Translations under genes and position numbers: made by a program | From: Firmicutes bacterium CAG:345 | Lineage (GTDB): Bacteria > Bacillota_I > Bacilli_A > RFN20 > CAG-288 | Reading direction: 5' to 3' | Assembly (NCBI GenBank): GCA_000433315.1 | Contig: FR893385.1 | Location: 292,799 to 356,798, forward strand | DNA: 64,000 bases | Notes under the pieces: generated by a model | What the model saw: the letters and a program-made list of their open reading frames with translations, nothing else | Told to the model about the DNA's origin: nothing | The model's database searches: none | Shown: positions 53,001-60,288 of the stretch, one piece after another | How the letters are laid out: the number at the start of each line of letters is the position of its first letter | How positions within the stretch are numbered: the stretch's first letter is position 1

Positions 53001-53311
53001 AAACTATCTTCCGTATAATTATCTTCACTAGAAATATAATTATATTTTAAATTTTGTGTGCAAGATAAATTTCTAAATTTTACATCAAATACTTTTTCAA
53101 TTAATTCATCATCGAAAGATTGAATTAACATTACATCTGAAGGAAAAGCAAATATTTTTTTATCTGTATCAGTATAACTTACGCTTTCATTCGAAAATGT
53201 AATTTTAGGAAAAACATATTTCTCTAAAGACCCTAGCGTATTTTTTTCATTAGATACAAGAAACCTGATTTTTTCTTCTAATGATAAATTGATCAATTTA
53301 GCTTTCATCAT
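50057..53311 (-). CDS. Pseudo-GH3 / pseudo-AAA+ membrane fusion protein
   Basis: A 1084-residue protein with no signal peptide; both ends should be cytoplasmic. Residues 1-250 are a shrunken GH3 barrel (LSLEEKIRFL, FAFPSDVMLIQSFDDELI) without the usual GxVxSDW nucleophile site. 261-441 is the GH3 alpha/beta sandwich (LLKDEKRLLPL, SGRITKKW, ELPFGYGLSYG), then an Fn3-like domain (to ~553). Two membrane helices lie at about 604-626 and 632-659, a charged helix at 725-755, and an AAA+-like domain at about 780-1084. That domain aligns with the neighbouring ATPase, but Walker A reads DSKVKELF and Walker B SVINEVNM. Start ATG 53311 (or 53308) follows AAGGGAG. First gene of the operon. Confidence 0.85.
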   Translation of the reverse strand: MMKAKLINLSLEEKIRFLVSNEKNTLGSLEKYVFPKITFSNESVSYTDTDKKIFAFPSDVMLIQSFDDELIEKVFDVKFRNLSCTQNLKYNYISSEDNYTEDSFLFSKFQISKAKAMNENSFFRAIDGEVNDLNWINYFYFIDKIFFKKFNTVLCYSKEQYDKYKKLPYIQYIIGNSSKFEEIEYYLQNGVLFSCYTGKDYEELISYLLKKTGIESLNNKDRKSISVSQIDLMIDKIFTIFEETKNKKENNILEENTDIYLRSCLDSIVLLKDEKRLLPLKREKKVSIIGDFFSNKEYIEEICNHQCSSKITGDEIINNYYNINYVGFAHGYLKEKNIENLISFSAIDLVQKSDLAVIYLRANDGIISNDQLDLVNKMIETKKDLIVVLDADNYVSIPFYDKVSTILYVAGGGEKVHDAILNVLSGEKCPSGRITKKWNVSNSIELPFGYGLSYGNFEYSNLEVNNKVVSFNILNISNEICISVPQLYIRLNDKSSSFYKPQLRGYKKVSISPEKMIKVEFELDDSFFKEYDFKRNCMIIKKGVFELLIGNNIDDICLKSQIEKSEEVENGSEKSLIKENISADSSIIENRLDNKKSKRISKKEIIIPGLLFLYFIGATIFLCLSLKSDKNIMFLCLFCGSTISFICLIFFLVFLILYFKRRKNNDDTIVNFLLSAPDFNIISKREFEVLNQKEESFVNEENIEEIADNQLINKEDIKLDKNTSLSKEEIELHEEELKKLIEEKNNSIFEKVDIKDKIDFDSKSSLVQLTENLKKIFLSKGLIVELSTIRSLISAIVSTKIIILDSKVKELFPIFFDSLKEFLGFESHAITASDDWSSSFNLCWNKNDENNYVITDFITDIYCASKLKNNICFSVINEVNMENVDMYLKEILEYASSPNLKHTIKVNKQIDLTIPKNMLFIIVPKSNDFINKIPAKLSQYSTIIHLLMREEKKIPLNEDISCLSYSYLHSLVDDYKNDFYLSENNWKKIDSFISCLNLKENIELSNKCSLRIEDYVTTYMASGGDEFQALEAVGQEILLPYVSFLDYFKDNKNYSSFIELTNNCFGEEANEILRYFKIQEVSEV

Positions 53312-53347
53312 AGTTTCTCCCTTAAAATAAAACTGCATATTTCTTTA

Positions 53348-53376
53348 ATTATAAAATATTTATCTTAATAACACAA
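53348..53376 (-). promoter_or_regulatory. Promoter of the eight-gene surface operon
   Basis: Minus-strand TTGTGT, 17 bases, TATAAT, starting transcription near 53341, about 30 bases before the first ATG. It directly follows the tsaD terminator, and no other clear promoter appears before rpsP. Confidence 0.65.
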
Positions 53377-53380
53377 ATTA

Positions 53381-53408
53381 AAAAAACCTGCAGCTATGCA
53401 GATTTTTT
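53381..53408 (-). terminator. tsaD terminator overlapping the stop codon
   Basis: AAAAAATCTGCA, TAGC, TGCAGGTTTTTT on the minus strand: 12-bp stem with one T-G pair and a T run. The tsaD TAG stop is in the loop. Confidence 0.85.
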
Positions 53409-54422
53409 CATAAATTCATCAAGTTGATAACTGGCTCGAGATTCAGCATCTAAAGAGGATACAATATTTCTTTCTAATAAATAGTGGCCTACTTTTGCTA
53501 TCATTGCAGCATTATCAGTTGTACACCATAATGGAGGCAATACCAAATCATATTTTTTTTCGAAAGTCTCTTTCATCCTCATTCTTAAATATGAATTTGC
53601 TGAAACACCTCCACCAATAATTATCTGTTTAACATTATAATCTTTAGCAGCTTTTTTTACTTTATTAATCAATTGTTCCATAAATGCATGCTCTACACTA
53701 GTTGCATATTTTAAAACAAACTCATCATTAAAAAGTCCTTTTCTCTTTAATTCGTCTATTTCACGAATAATATGAGATTTAAGTCCAGAGTAAGAAAGAT
53801 TATATCCATCGATATGTGGTTTAGGCAAAGGTATTGTTTCAATATCATGATTTTTTACAAGCTTATCAATAGCTAATCCGCCTGGATATGGAAGACCTAA
53901 AACTCTTGCAACTTTATCAAGACTTTCGCCTAAGGCATCATCTAATGTTTCACCTATAATTTCAAAAGATAAATGATCTTTCATATAAACTAATTGACTA
54001 TTTCCTCCGCTTACAACAACAGCTAAGCATGGAAACTGTAAAGGTTTAACAAATTCATTAGCATAAATATGTCCAGCTAGATGATGAACATATAAAAGAG
54101 GAATATTATAATACATTGCTATTGTCTTAGCCGCTATCATTCCAACTTGTAAACCCCCAATAAGTCCAGGGCCACCAGTAACAGCGACAGCACTTAAATC
54201 TTTTAAATCAATATTGCTTGTTCGAATACATTCTTCTAAAACATATCCTACACTTTCCAAATGAAGACGAGCAGCCAGTTCAGGCATTACCCCGCCAAAA
54301 CTTTGGTGATTTTTAATCTGTGTCGAAATAACATTACTTAGCAATTCATTATTGTTCTTCAAAATAGACATTGATGTTTCATCACAACTTGATTCTATTC
54401 CCAATATATATTCATCTTTCAT
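53394..54422 (-). CDS. tsaD: tRNA t6A37 threonylcarbamoyltransferase
   Basis: Transfers threonylcarbamoyl to A37 of ANN-reading tRNAs together with TsaB and TsaE. A normal 342-residue ASKHA-fold protein: IESSCDETS at 9-17, metal-binding HHLAGH with H114 and H118, VVSGGNSQL, and a GGGVSANSYLR segment. It overlaps rimI by four bases. The complete tsaE-tsaB-rimI-tsaD series is in one operon; tsaC/sua5 is not in the window. Confidence 0.98.
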   Translation of the reverse strand: MKDEYILGIESSCDETSMSILKNNNELLSNVISTQIKNHQSFGGVMPELAARLHLESVGYVLEECIRTSNIDLKDLSAVAVTGGPGLIGGLQVGMIAAKTIAMYYNIPLLYVHHLAGHIYANEFVKPLQFPCLAVVVSGGNSQLVYMKDHLSFEIIGETLDDALGESLDKVARVLGLPYPGGLAIDKLVKNHDIETIPLPKPHIDGYNLSYSGLKSHIIREIDELKRKGLFNDEFVLKYATSVEHAFMEQLINKVKKAAKDYNVKQIIIGGGVSANSYLRMRMKETFEKKYDLVLPPLWCTTDNAAMIAKVGHYLLERNIVSSLDAESRASYQLDEFMKKSA

Positions 54423-54856
54423 AATAATTCACCTAACTTTAATTCCATTAATATGGCATCATTACCATCACTATAATATTTTTTTCTAATATAATATTTT
54501 TTAAAATTGCATGATTCATAAAGCTTTATAGCGTTTTTATTCGTGCTGTTAACTTCAAGAAGCAATCGACTCGTCTTTGATAATTTTATCACTTCTTCAA
54601 GAAAATATTTTCCTAAACCTTTTCCTTGATATTCTCGGATAATACCTATTTTATATATTTCTTTTTCAAAATCATCTCCATGAAGATAAATAAATCCTAT
54701 CAATTCTTCATCTTTTTTCAAAAAGAACAATTCTTTTAAAGAATCATCATTTATCATTTGTAAAGAATAATTATCTAAGAATATTTTTTTATCAAGTTCA
54801 AAACATTCTTGAACAAACGATGTATTTTCAAAAACTTTAATATTATTCACGTCCAT
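54419..54856 (-). CDS. rimI: RimI-type GNAT N-acetyltransferase
   Basis: A 145-residue GNAT protein with the acetyl-CoA loop REYQGKGLGKYF near 80 and the C-terminal NAIKLYESCNFKKYYIRKKYY typical of RimI. In E. coli RimI acetylates S18 (ribosomal protein); in Bacillota it commonly sits within the t6A operon, as here. Overlaps both neighbours (14 bases with tsaB and 4 with tsaD). Confidence 0.9.
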   Translation of the reverse strand: MDVNNIKVFENTSFVQECFELDKKIFLDNYSLQMINDDSLKELFFLKKDEELIGFIYLHGDDFEKEIYKIGIIREYQGKGLGKYFLEEVIKLSKTSRLLLEVNSTNKNAIKLYESCNFKKYYIRKKYYSDGNDAILMELKLGELL

Positions 54857-55454
54857 GACCTTTTAAATAATATGGATTAATCTTATTGACATCGTCAATT
54901 TCAGTGAAAATTTCTTGATGCTCTATCATGCCTTTTAATGGCTCAACTTTTAAAGGATTATATTTTTCCAATTCTTCAAAGCTTAAATCATCTTCTTTAT
55001 ATATCAAAGGAATATAACCTCTTTCAAAATACTTTTTTATTTCTTCGAATTCTAATCGAGCACAATCATTTTCATCTTTAATATTAATCGAAGCAAAAAA
55101 TGCTTCGTTTCTAGCATCGATTAAAGCAATACTTTTTTCTAAACTTGCAGCAGCAAGCATAGCTTGTAATGTTGAGCATGTAAATACTTTCAAATTCTTA
55201 TTAAGGACTTTCAAAACTTTTGCAAACGTTAAACCTAACCTACTCCCAGTATAAGAACCAGGACCTTTTGTTACATAAACTTCATCAACATCTTTTAAAA
55301 ATAATCCTTCCTTGTTTAAAAGGTCTTGAATTGTAGGAAGCATTTTTTCCGAAGTTCTTTTGCCTGTTAATTTTTCAAAAGTTGAAACATTTCCATCATG
55401 AATTAATCCAACCAATAATTCACCAGTACAAGTATCTAAAAATAATTTATTCAT
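54843..55454 (-). CDS. tsaB: t6A synthesis partner TsaB
   Basis: A 203-residue inactive ASKHA paralogue of TsaD that dimerises with it. Recognised by LFLDTCTGELLVGL at the start and KGPGSYTGSRLGLTFAKVL near 65-83. The C-terminal half is diverged as is usual. Overlaps tsaE by four bases. Confidence 0.94.
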   Translation of the reverse strand: MNKLFLDTCTGELLVGLIHDGNVSTFEKLTGKRTSEKMLPTIQDLLNKEGLFLKDVDEVYVTKGPGSYTGSRLGLTFAKVLKVLNKNLKVFTCSTLQAMLAAASLEKSIALIDARNEAFFASINIKDENDCARLEFEEIKKYFERGYIPLIYKEDDLSFEELEKYNPLKVEPLKGMIEHQEIFTEIDDVNKINPYYLKGHGRE

Positions 55455-55882
55455 AATATTTTCTCGATTTCTATTTCACGTTCTTTTTCAGAAATATATT
55501 TTAAATTAACCACATAAACATTTCTTCTTAATACATCAATATATTCTTTAATAAATTGATCCCATTCAATATAGCAAATATTATATTGATCTCCAATAAC
55601 TTCATCTAATCCAAAATTTTTCCAAGCTTTTGGATCTTCTAATCTATAAGCATCTATATGCACAAAATCTAATGAATCTAAAGGATAAACCATCATTATA
55701 TTGAATGTTGGAGAAGTAATTTCTTTTTCTACTCCTAAACCTTTAGCGAGACCTTTAGCAAAAGCAGTTTTTCCAGCACCCATTTCACCACGAGCTAAAA
55801 TAACTGCACCTCTTTTCAATGTTTTTGCAAACTCAAAAGCAATATCAAAAGTTTCTTTAAAATTATGTGATAAATATTTCAT
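55451..55882 (-). CDS. tsaE: t6A synthesis ATPase TsaE
   Basis: A small P-loop ATPase (143 residues) with Walker A GEMGAGKT at 32-39, SPTFNIM and HIDAYRLEDP further on; these match TsaE (YjeE). It energises turnover of the TsaBD complex. It overlaps the DUF402 gene by four bases. Confidence 0.96.
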   Translation of the reverse strand: MKYLSHNFKETFDIAFEFAKTLKRGAVILARGEMGAGKTAFAKGLAKGLGVEKEITSPTFNIMMVYPLDSLDFVHIDAYRLEDPKAWKNFGLDEVIGDQYNICYIEWDQFIKEYIDVLRRNVYVVNLKYISEKEREIEIEKIL

Positions 55883-56424
55883 ATATTTTTATTACCTAAA
55901 ACATTTCTATATGATTCCATATATTTATTTAATTTATTTCTATTATAATCATCAGAAAAATAAGGATGATTTTCTTTTATCATTTCACAAATTACTTTAA
56001 CCGAATCTTGTGATACTTTTTTTAATTTTTCTGAATAATTATACTTTTCTCCATTTTTTTCAAATTCATCTTGATCCAAAATTTTTATCTTTTTATCTTC
56101 GGTCAATTTAACATCAAGATCTAAATCAATAAATCCATATTCATTTTCTTTTTCCAAAGGCATAGTTGGAGTTGCAATATTGACATAATAGGCTATTGAA
56201 CCCATATCTCTAAACATGACAATAATATTATAAAAATGTTTTTTTGAACAATAATAAATTGTCGGCTCACTATTAGACCATCGTCTCCCATTTGTCTCTG
56301 TAATCGACGGATATAAAGAGAAGAAGACGTATTTTTCATCGTCTTCTTCGCCTAAATATAATCTTTGCCAAAGACGATGAGCTTGACCATCAGCCTTAAA
56401 TCCCATCAATCTAATTGCATTCAT
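55879..56424 (-). CDS. DUF402 nucleotide-phosphatase-like protein
   Basis: A 181-residue protein of the DUF402 (YgaC/FomD-like) family. Features: WSNSEPTIYYCSKKHFYNIIVMF, YYVNIATP, and the metal-site stretch YGFIDLDLDVKL followed by ILDQDEF. Characterised relatives hydrolyse nucleoside tri- and diphosphates. It lies between the DUF3137 gene and tsaE with overlap, so it is co-transcribed with the t6A genes; whether it works in that pathway is unknown. Confidence 0.85.
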   Translation of the reverse strand: MNAIRLMGFKADGQAHRLWQRLYLGEEDDEKYVFFSLYPSITETNGRRWSNSEPTIYYCSKKHFYNIIVMFRDMGSIAYYVNIATPTMPLEKENEYGFIDLDLDVKLTEDKKIKILDQDEFEKNGEKYNYSEKLKKVSQDSVKVICEMIKENHPYFSDDYNRNKLNKYMESYRNVLGNKNI

Positions 56425-56425
56425 T

Positions 56426-57538
56426 TTATTTTAATAATTCAAGAACAGAAATAAATTTATGGTTATCTGCAATAACTCTGGCATACGTATTTTCTGGATG
56501 AGCTTTGCTTGTTGGAACAACCATATAATTGTCGCTATAGTTAGCGTAAATAAATGTGCCTTTATCATTTAATGAAATCATATAATCCAAAAGATCTTCA
56601 TTAAGTTCGATTGATTTAATCTTTTCTACTAATTCAACATTGAAGAAATTATTTGCAACATTAACATCTGTTGCATAAACTATAAAGTCTTCTAATCCAG
56701 GAATTGAAACCTCTTGATATCCTACAGTATGATTAGGCATAGCAGTTTTTTCACCTTTACGGACAATGATAATGCCACCATCATTAAACTTATAATCAAA
56801 TTCAATGGCACGTCCATATAATGCAAAAACTTCTTGAGCATTTTTCTTATTTGCTGCTAAAGCATATCCAGCACTTGGAATAACTACTGCAACATCAGCA
56901 GAAGTAAAATTACGATTGAATAAACTTCCTTTAACAACGCATCTTGATTCTATTCTATTAATAGTAGAATAAATATGAGCATTATAAATTTTTTCGTTTT
57001 CTATTTTACCTTCTCCATCAAAGGTTGCATTTTCAATAGCTGTATCTTTATAGCAAGCATCTTGTAATTCATGTAGAAAATTAAAAACATATTCTTTAAA
57101 ACGTTTTTCACTTTTGCTAACGGAAATTTTTGAATAAATAAAGTTTGTAACTAAGCAAGCAAAGCACAATCCTAAATCAACATAAATAATCCATTTTAAA
57201 CTATCTTCTTTAATAGCAAACACTAAAACAAATAGAGCAACTACAAAAGCTAAAGATAGTGCCATCAAAATATAAGATACAACTTTAACCTTGTGAAAAT
57301 CTTTATAAAATGGCTGTCTTTTTCCTTCAGCGTATTCATCAAAATTTTCTACAGTCTTCATTTTTTCTTCGAAAAGCGGTACAGGATTAACAACTGTTCC
57401 CTTTTGGACTGCTTCAGGAAGAACTTCTTTTGTTTCGACTTCTTTAACTTCTGCTTCTGGAGCAACTTTTTCTTCCTCAACTACTTCATCTTTTTTTTCT
57501 ACTTCTTCAGTAGGTGTGATTTTATTATTGTCTTCCAT
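56426..57538 (-). CDS. DUF3137 membrane protein
   Basis: A 370-residue protein with an acidic, repetitive N-terminal stretch (VEKKDEVVEEEKVAPEAEV), two membrane helices at about 90-112 and 117-137, and a cytoplasmic C-terminal domain with the DUF3137 pattern (FNRNFTSADVAVV, GLEDFIVYATDVNVANNFF). Function unknown. First gene of the t6A operon, one base before the DUF402 gene. Ribosome site GCGAGGTG. Confidence 0.82.
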   Translation of the reverse strand: MEDNNKITPTEEVEKKDEVVEEEKVAPEAEVKEVETKEVLPEAVQKGTVVNPVPLFEEKMKTVENFDEYAEGKRQPFYKDFHKVKVVSYILMALSLAFVVALFVLVFAIKEDSLKWIIYVDLGLCFACLVTNFIYSKISVSKSEKRFKEYVFNFLHELQDACYKDTAIENATFDGEGKIENEKIYNAHIYSTINRIESRCVVKGSLFNRNFTSADVAVVIPSAGYALAANKKNAQEVFALYGRAIEFDYKFNDGGIIIVRKGEKTAMPNHTVGYQEVSIPGLEDFIVYATDVNVANNFFNVELVEKIKSIELNEDLLDYMISLNDKGTFIYANYSDNYMVVPTSKAHPENTYARVIADNHKFISVLELLK

Positions 57539-57562
57539 TTTTCACCTCGCAATTATTAATTA

Positions 57563-57591
57563 ATAATATCACATTTATAGCAATACTTCAA
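57563..57591 (-). promoter_or_regulatory. Promoter of DUF3137-DUF402-t6A operon
   Basis: Minus-strand TTGAAG, 17 bases, TATTAT, about 25 bases before the ATG at 57538. Confidence 0.65.
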
Positions 57592-57665
57592 TCAAACAAA
57601 AGCACAGTTAATACAATTAAAAATAATCAATAAAAAAAGACAAAATTTAACAAATAAATTAATTT

Positions 57666-58571
57666 TTAAAGAACTGTATTAAGCCATTCTATCGGACGTA
57701 AAGCATATTTTTTTATCATATGATTAATTAATAAAGCATTCTTTTGCATTCTTTTTTTTCCATTCTTATTCAATTCAAAAAATTCTTTAGAAATATTCTT
57801 TTTAATATTATATTGATCTTCTAAAAGATCAAATGTGTAAGTTGGAAAAAGCAATCTGGCAATAAATAATGATAAATCTGTTTTGCTAAAATTCAATTTT
57901 TCAAAAAAATCAAATAATTCTTTTTCCTTAATTTCATTAATTTTATATAAAAAAGACAAATCTCTACAAGCAGTATCCTGAATGAAATTAAATGGATTAA
58001 AAATATCTATAGAACGCATACTTTCAATTCTTTTATGCACTAAAGTTAGATTAGGTATTGAATCTCCGTAATCTTTTTTTATATCTGCTAAATATTGAAT
58101 AGCATTGCTTGCTAAACCAATAGCATAAATAGATTCAACATTTACAATTTGAAAAGCATAGTCATCTATTTTTGTTTCGCCTAAATATTTTTCTTCAATT
58201 AAAGAGAGCTTTTCTTCCCATAAATCAATTAAATTAGATATAGTGTAATTCGTCTTTTTTATATATTGACTACCATGTTCAATAATATAGATTATCGCAT
58301 TGAAGTTATATACATCCTTTTTTGCTGCTATCAACGAAACATTACCAAATTCATTTTCAGTCACCAAAGTATGATTTCTAGATTCAACTATACAAGATTT
58401 AACTGAAAAAGGTAGTGTTTTTTTCAATTCATTCAATGCAAAAGCTAATTCACGGACTTCATCTTCACTTTTCTCATGTGCAACCAAACGAAAATCATAT
58501 CCTTCAAAGGAAAATTCATTGACATCTTTTTCAAGAAGATAACCATATTGATCATAAATAAAAGATCTCAT
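57666..58571 (-). CDS. Kinase-like protein, CotS/APH-type, diverged
   Basis: A 301-residue soluble protein. Segments such as LTLVHKRI near 188, FNPFNFIQDTACRDLSFL near 200-217 and LFIARLLFPTYTFDLLEDQ near 244-262 recall spore-coat kinase-like (CotS/YtaA) and aminoglycoside-phosphotransferase folds, in which an H-x-D loop is followed by a D-containing metal site. Here the HGD-type catalytic loop reads VHKR, so activity is doubtful. I start at ATG 58571 (a TTG lies one codon upstream). No Shine-Dalgarno site; the -10 box is 6 bases upstream. Confidence 0.75.
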   Translation of the reverse strand: MRSFIYDQYGYLLEKDVNEFSFEGYDFRLVAHEKSEDEVRELAFALNELKKTLPFSVKSCIVESRNHTLVTENEFGNVSLIAAKKDVYNFNAIIYIIEHGSQYIKKTNYTISNLIDLWEEKLSLIEEKYLGETKIDDYAFQIVNVESIYAIGLASNAIQYLADIKKDYGDSIPNLTLVHKRIESMRSIDIFNPFNFIQDTACRDLSFLYKINEIKEKELFDFFEKLNFSKTDLSLFIARLLFPTYTFDLLEDQYNIKKNISKEFFELNKNGKKRMQKNALLINHMIKKYALRPIEWLNTVL

Positions 58572-58577
58572 CAATTA

Positions 58578-58607
58578 ATAATATGTAGCATAAAAAAAAT
58601 TATACAA
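58578..58607 (-). promoter_or_regulatory. Promoter of the kinase-like gene (leaderless candidate)
   Basis: Minus-strand TTGTAT, 18 bases, TATTAT, with only 6 bases between the -10 box and the ATG. Confidence 0.5.
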
Positions 58608-58646
58608 TTTGTAAGCGTTTTTTAATTTATTTTTTTAATCAACTCC

Positions 58647-58652
58647 TATAAT
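58647..58652 (+). promoter_or_regulatory. -10 box of the second MATE gene (leaderless candidate)
   Basis: TATAAT ends 9 bases before the ATG at 58662. The -35 region is AT-only and weak; no ribosome site is present. Confidence 0.5.
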
Positions 58653-58661
58653 ATTTTAGTT

Positions 58662-60035
58662 ATGAAAAAAATATTAAATTTATTTAAAAAAAATAAGACT
58701 TTAATCACATTAGCGCTTCCAATATTTTTGGAATTATTTTTCCAGTTTTTAATTGGCGTAATCGATTCAATTCAAATTTCATTCGATCAAGATGCTGTTT
58801 CAGCAATAAATCAAACTAATGCTGTCATAAATGTTATAAATCTAGTATTCGCAGTATTAGGTACAGCTTCAATAATTTTAATTACACAATTTAAAGGAAT
58901 AAAAGATGAAAAAAATGTCAACAAAATTTATTGTCTTTCCTTCTACTTTAATCTTATAGTTGGAATAATCATATCTTTCATTCTCGTTTTTGGCGCAAAA
59001 ACTATATTTAATTTGATGGGCGTTGAAGAAAGATATATAGATAAAGCTGTAATCTACATGCAAATTAATGGCTGTTTCTCTTTTGTAATAGCTTTGACAA
59101 CAGTATTTTCTTCTTTTTTGCGCAGTAATAAATTAATGATTCAAAGTACAATTGTCACAGGAATTATGAACATTATGAATGTAGGAGGAAATGCATTGGC
59201 TTTATTCGTTTTTAATAGTGGAATTCAAGGAGTAGCAATCTCATCAGTTATATCAAGAATTGTCGGATTAATAGTAATAGTTATCATGTATATTCACTAC
59301 ATTCATTCATCGCTATCAATTAAAAATATCTTTCCTTTTCCAGGAAAACTATTTGCAACACTTTTAAAAATTGGTCTCCCTTCAGCAGGAGAAAATCTAT
59401 CATATAATCTCTCTCAATTAGTTATCATAATGATTTTAAATTATCACTTCATTTTGTCTCAATCAATCGATGTAAACATCAGAGGATATATTGCTAATTT
59501 TACTTCTATTGTATATATGTTTTCCAATGCTATTGCACAGTCAGCTCAAGTTATAATCGGTCCAAAAATTGCCAAAAATGAAATTGATGATACTTTTCAT
59601 ATAGTTAAAGATACTGTAAAAATGTCTGGAATAATTACAGTTCTATGCTCTTTAATATTTATTGCAATTAGCTATCCTTTGCTAAATTCATTACTAAATA
59701 TTAAAGATCCAGAATTAAAATCACAAGCTATGAATATCGTCTTAATAGTTTGTGCAATAGATATCTTATTAGAATTTGGTCGCAGTGGCAACATTCCTTA
59801 TGTCCGATGTTTGCAAACTGTCGGAGATATTTATACACCTGTATTTTTTGCCATTATCTGTTGTTGGTCAGTAGCTGTTTTAGGCTCCTATATTTTGAGT
59901 GCTTTTTGCAATTTAGGAGTCATCGGTATTTGGATTTCCTGTGCTCTTGATGAAAATATAAGAAATATAATATTTACTTTTAGATGGAATTCTAAAAAGT
60001 GGACAAAATTTAATTTGATTAAAAATATTAATTAA
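58662..60035 (+). CDS. MATE family efflux transporter 2
   Basis: A 457-residue, 12-helix MATE protein (TLALPIFLELFFQFLIGVID at 17-36; second half near 235 with KIGLPSAGENLSYNLSQLV). Similar in size to the first MATE protein in this window but only distantly related. It would export a toxic or metabolic compound. Diverges from the kinase-like gene, sharing a ~90-base control region. No Shine-Dalgarno site. Confidence 0.92.
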   Translation: MKKILNLFKKNKTLITLALPIFLELFFQFLIGVIDSIQISFDQDAVSAINQTNAVINVINLVFAVLGTASIILITQFKGIKDEKNVNKIYCLSFYFNLIVGIIISFILVFGAKTIFNLMGVEERYIDKAVIYMQINGCFSFVIALTTVFSSFLRSNKLMIQSTIVTGIMNIMNVGGNALALFVFNSGIQGVAISSVISRIVGLIVIVIMYIHYIHSSLSIKNIFPFPGKLFATLLKIGLPSAGENLSYNLSQLVIIMILNYHFILSQSIDVNIRGYIANFTSIVYMFSNAIAQSAQVIIGPKIAKNEIDDTFHIVKDTVKMSGIITVLCSLIFIAISYPLLNSLLNIKDPELKSQAMNIVLIVCAIDILLEFGRSGNIPYVRCLQTVGDIYTPVFFAIICCWSVAVLGSYILSAFCNLGVIGIWISCALDENIRNIIFTFRWNSKKWTKFNLIKNIN

Positions 60036-60055
60036 TTTTTCCTTTTTATATTTGC

Positions 60056-60084
60056 TTGATAGTCAAGAAAAAATAGATTATAAT
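60056..60084 (+). promoter_or_regulatory. Promoter of ileS T-box leader
   Basis: TTGATA, 17 bases, TATAAT; the transcript would start near 60091, at the base of T-box stem I. Confidence 0.75.
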
Positions 60085-60090
60085 TTACTT

Positions 60091-60276
60091 GTATTTGAAG
60101 ACAAGTCTTATAAGTTGTTTTTACTAGCGAGTCATAGATGGTGTAAGATGACAAAAATGCTTATGATGGTATCACTTCAAAGTTGATTATATTTTTTATA
60201 AGTGCTTAGACAATGTCTTTGAAACAGGGTGGTACCGCGCTATATGCGTCCCTGTAAGAAAGACAATTTTTTATTA
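60091..60276 (+). promoter_or_regulatory. T-box riboswitch (Ile), upstream of ileS
   Basis: Stem I closes TTTGAAG (60094-60100) with CTTCAAA (60175-60181). The specifier codon ATC (60171-60173) in GGTATCAC reads isoleucine. The T-box core AGGGTGGTACCGCG is at 60226-60239. The competing terminator pairs TGTCTTT ... ACAGGG (60214-60228) with CCCTGT ... AAAGACA and runs into TTTTTT at 60267-60272. Uncharged tRNA-Ile should prevent termination and raise ileS expression. Confidence 0.95.
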
Positions 60277-60288
60277 GGAGGAAAAAAT

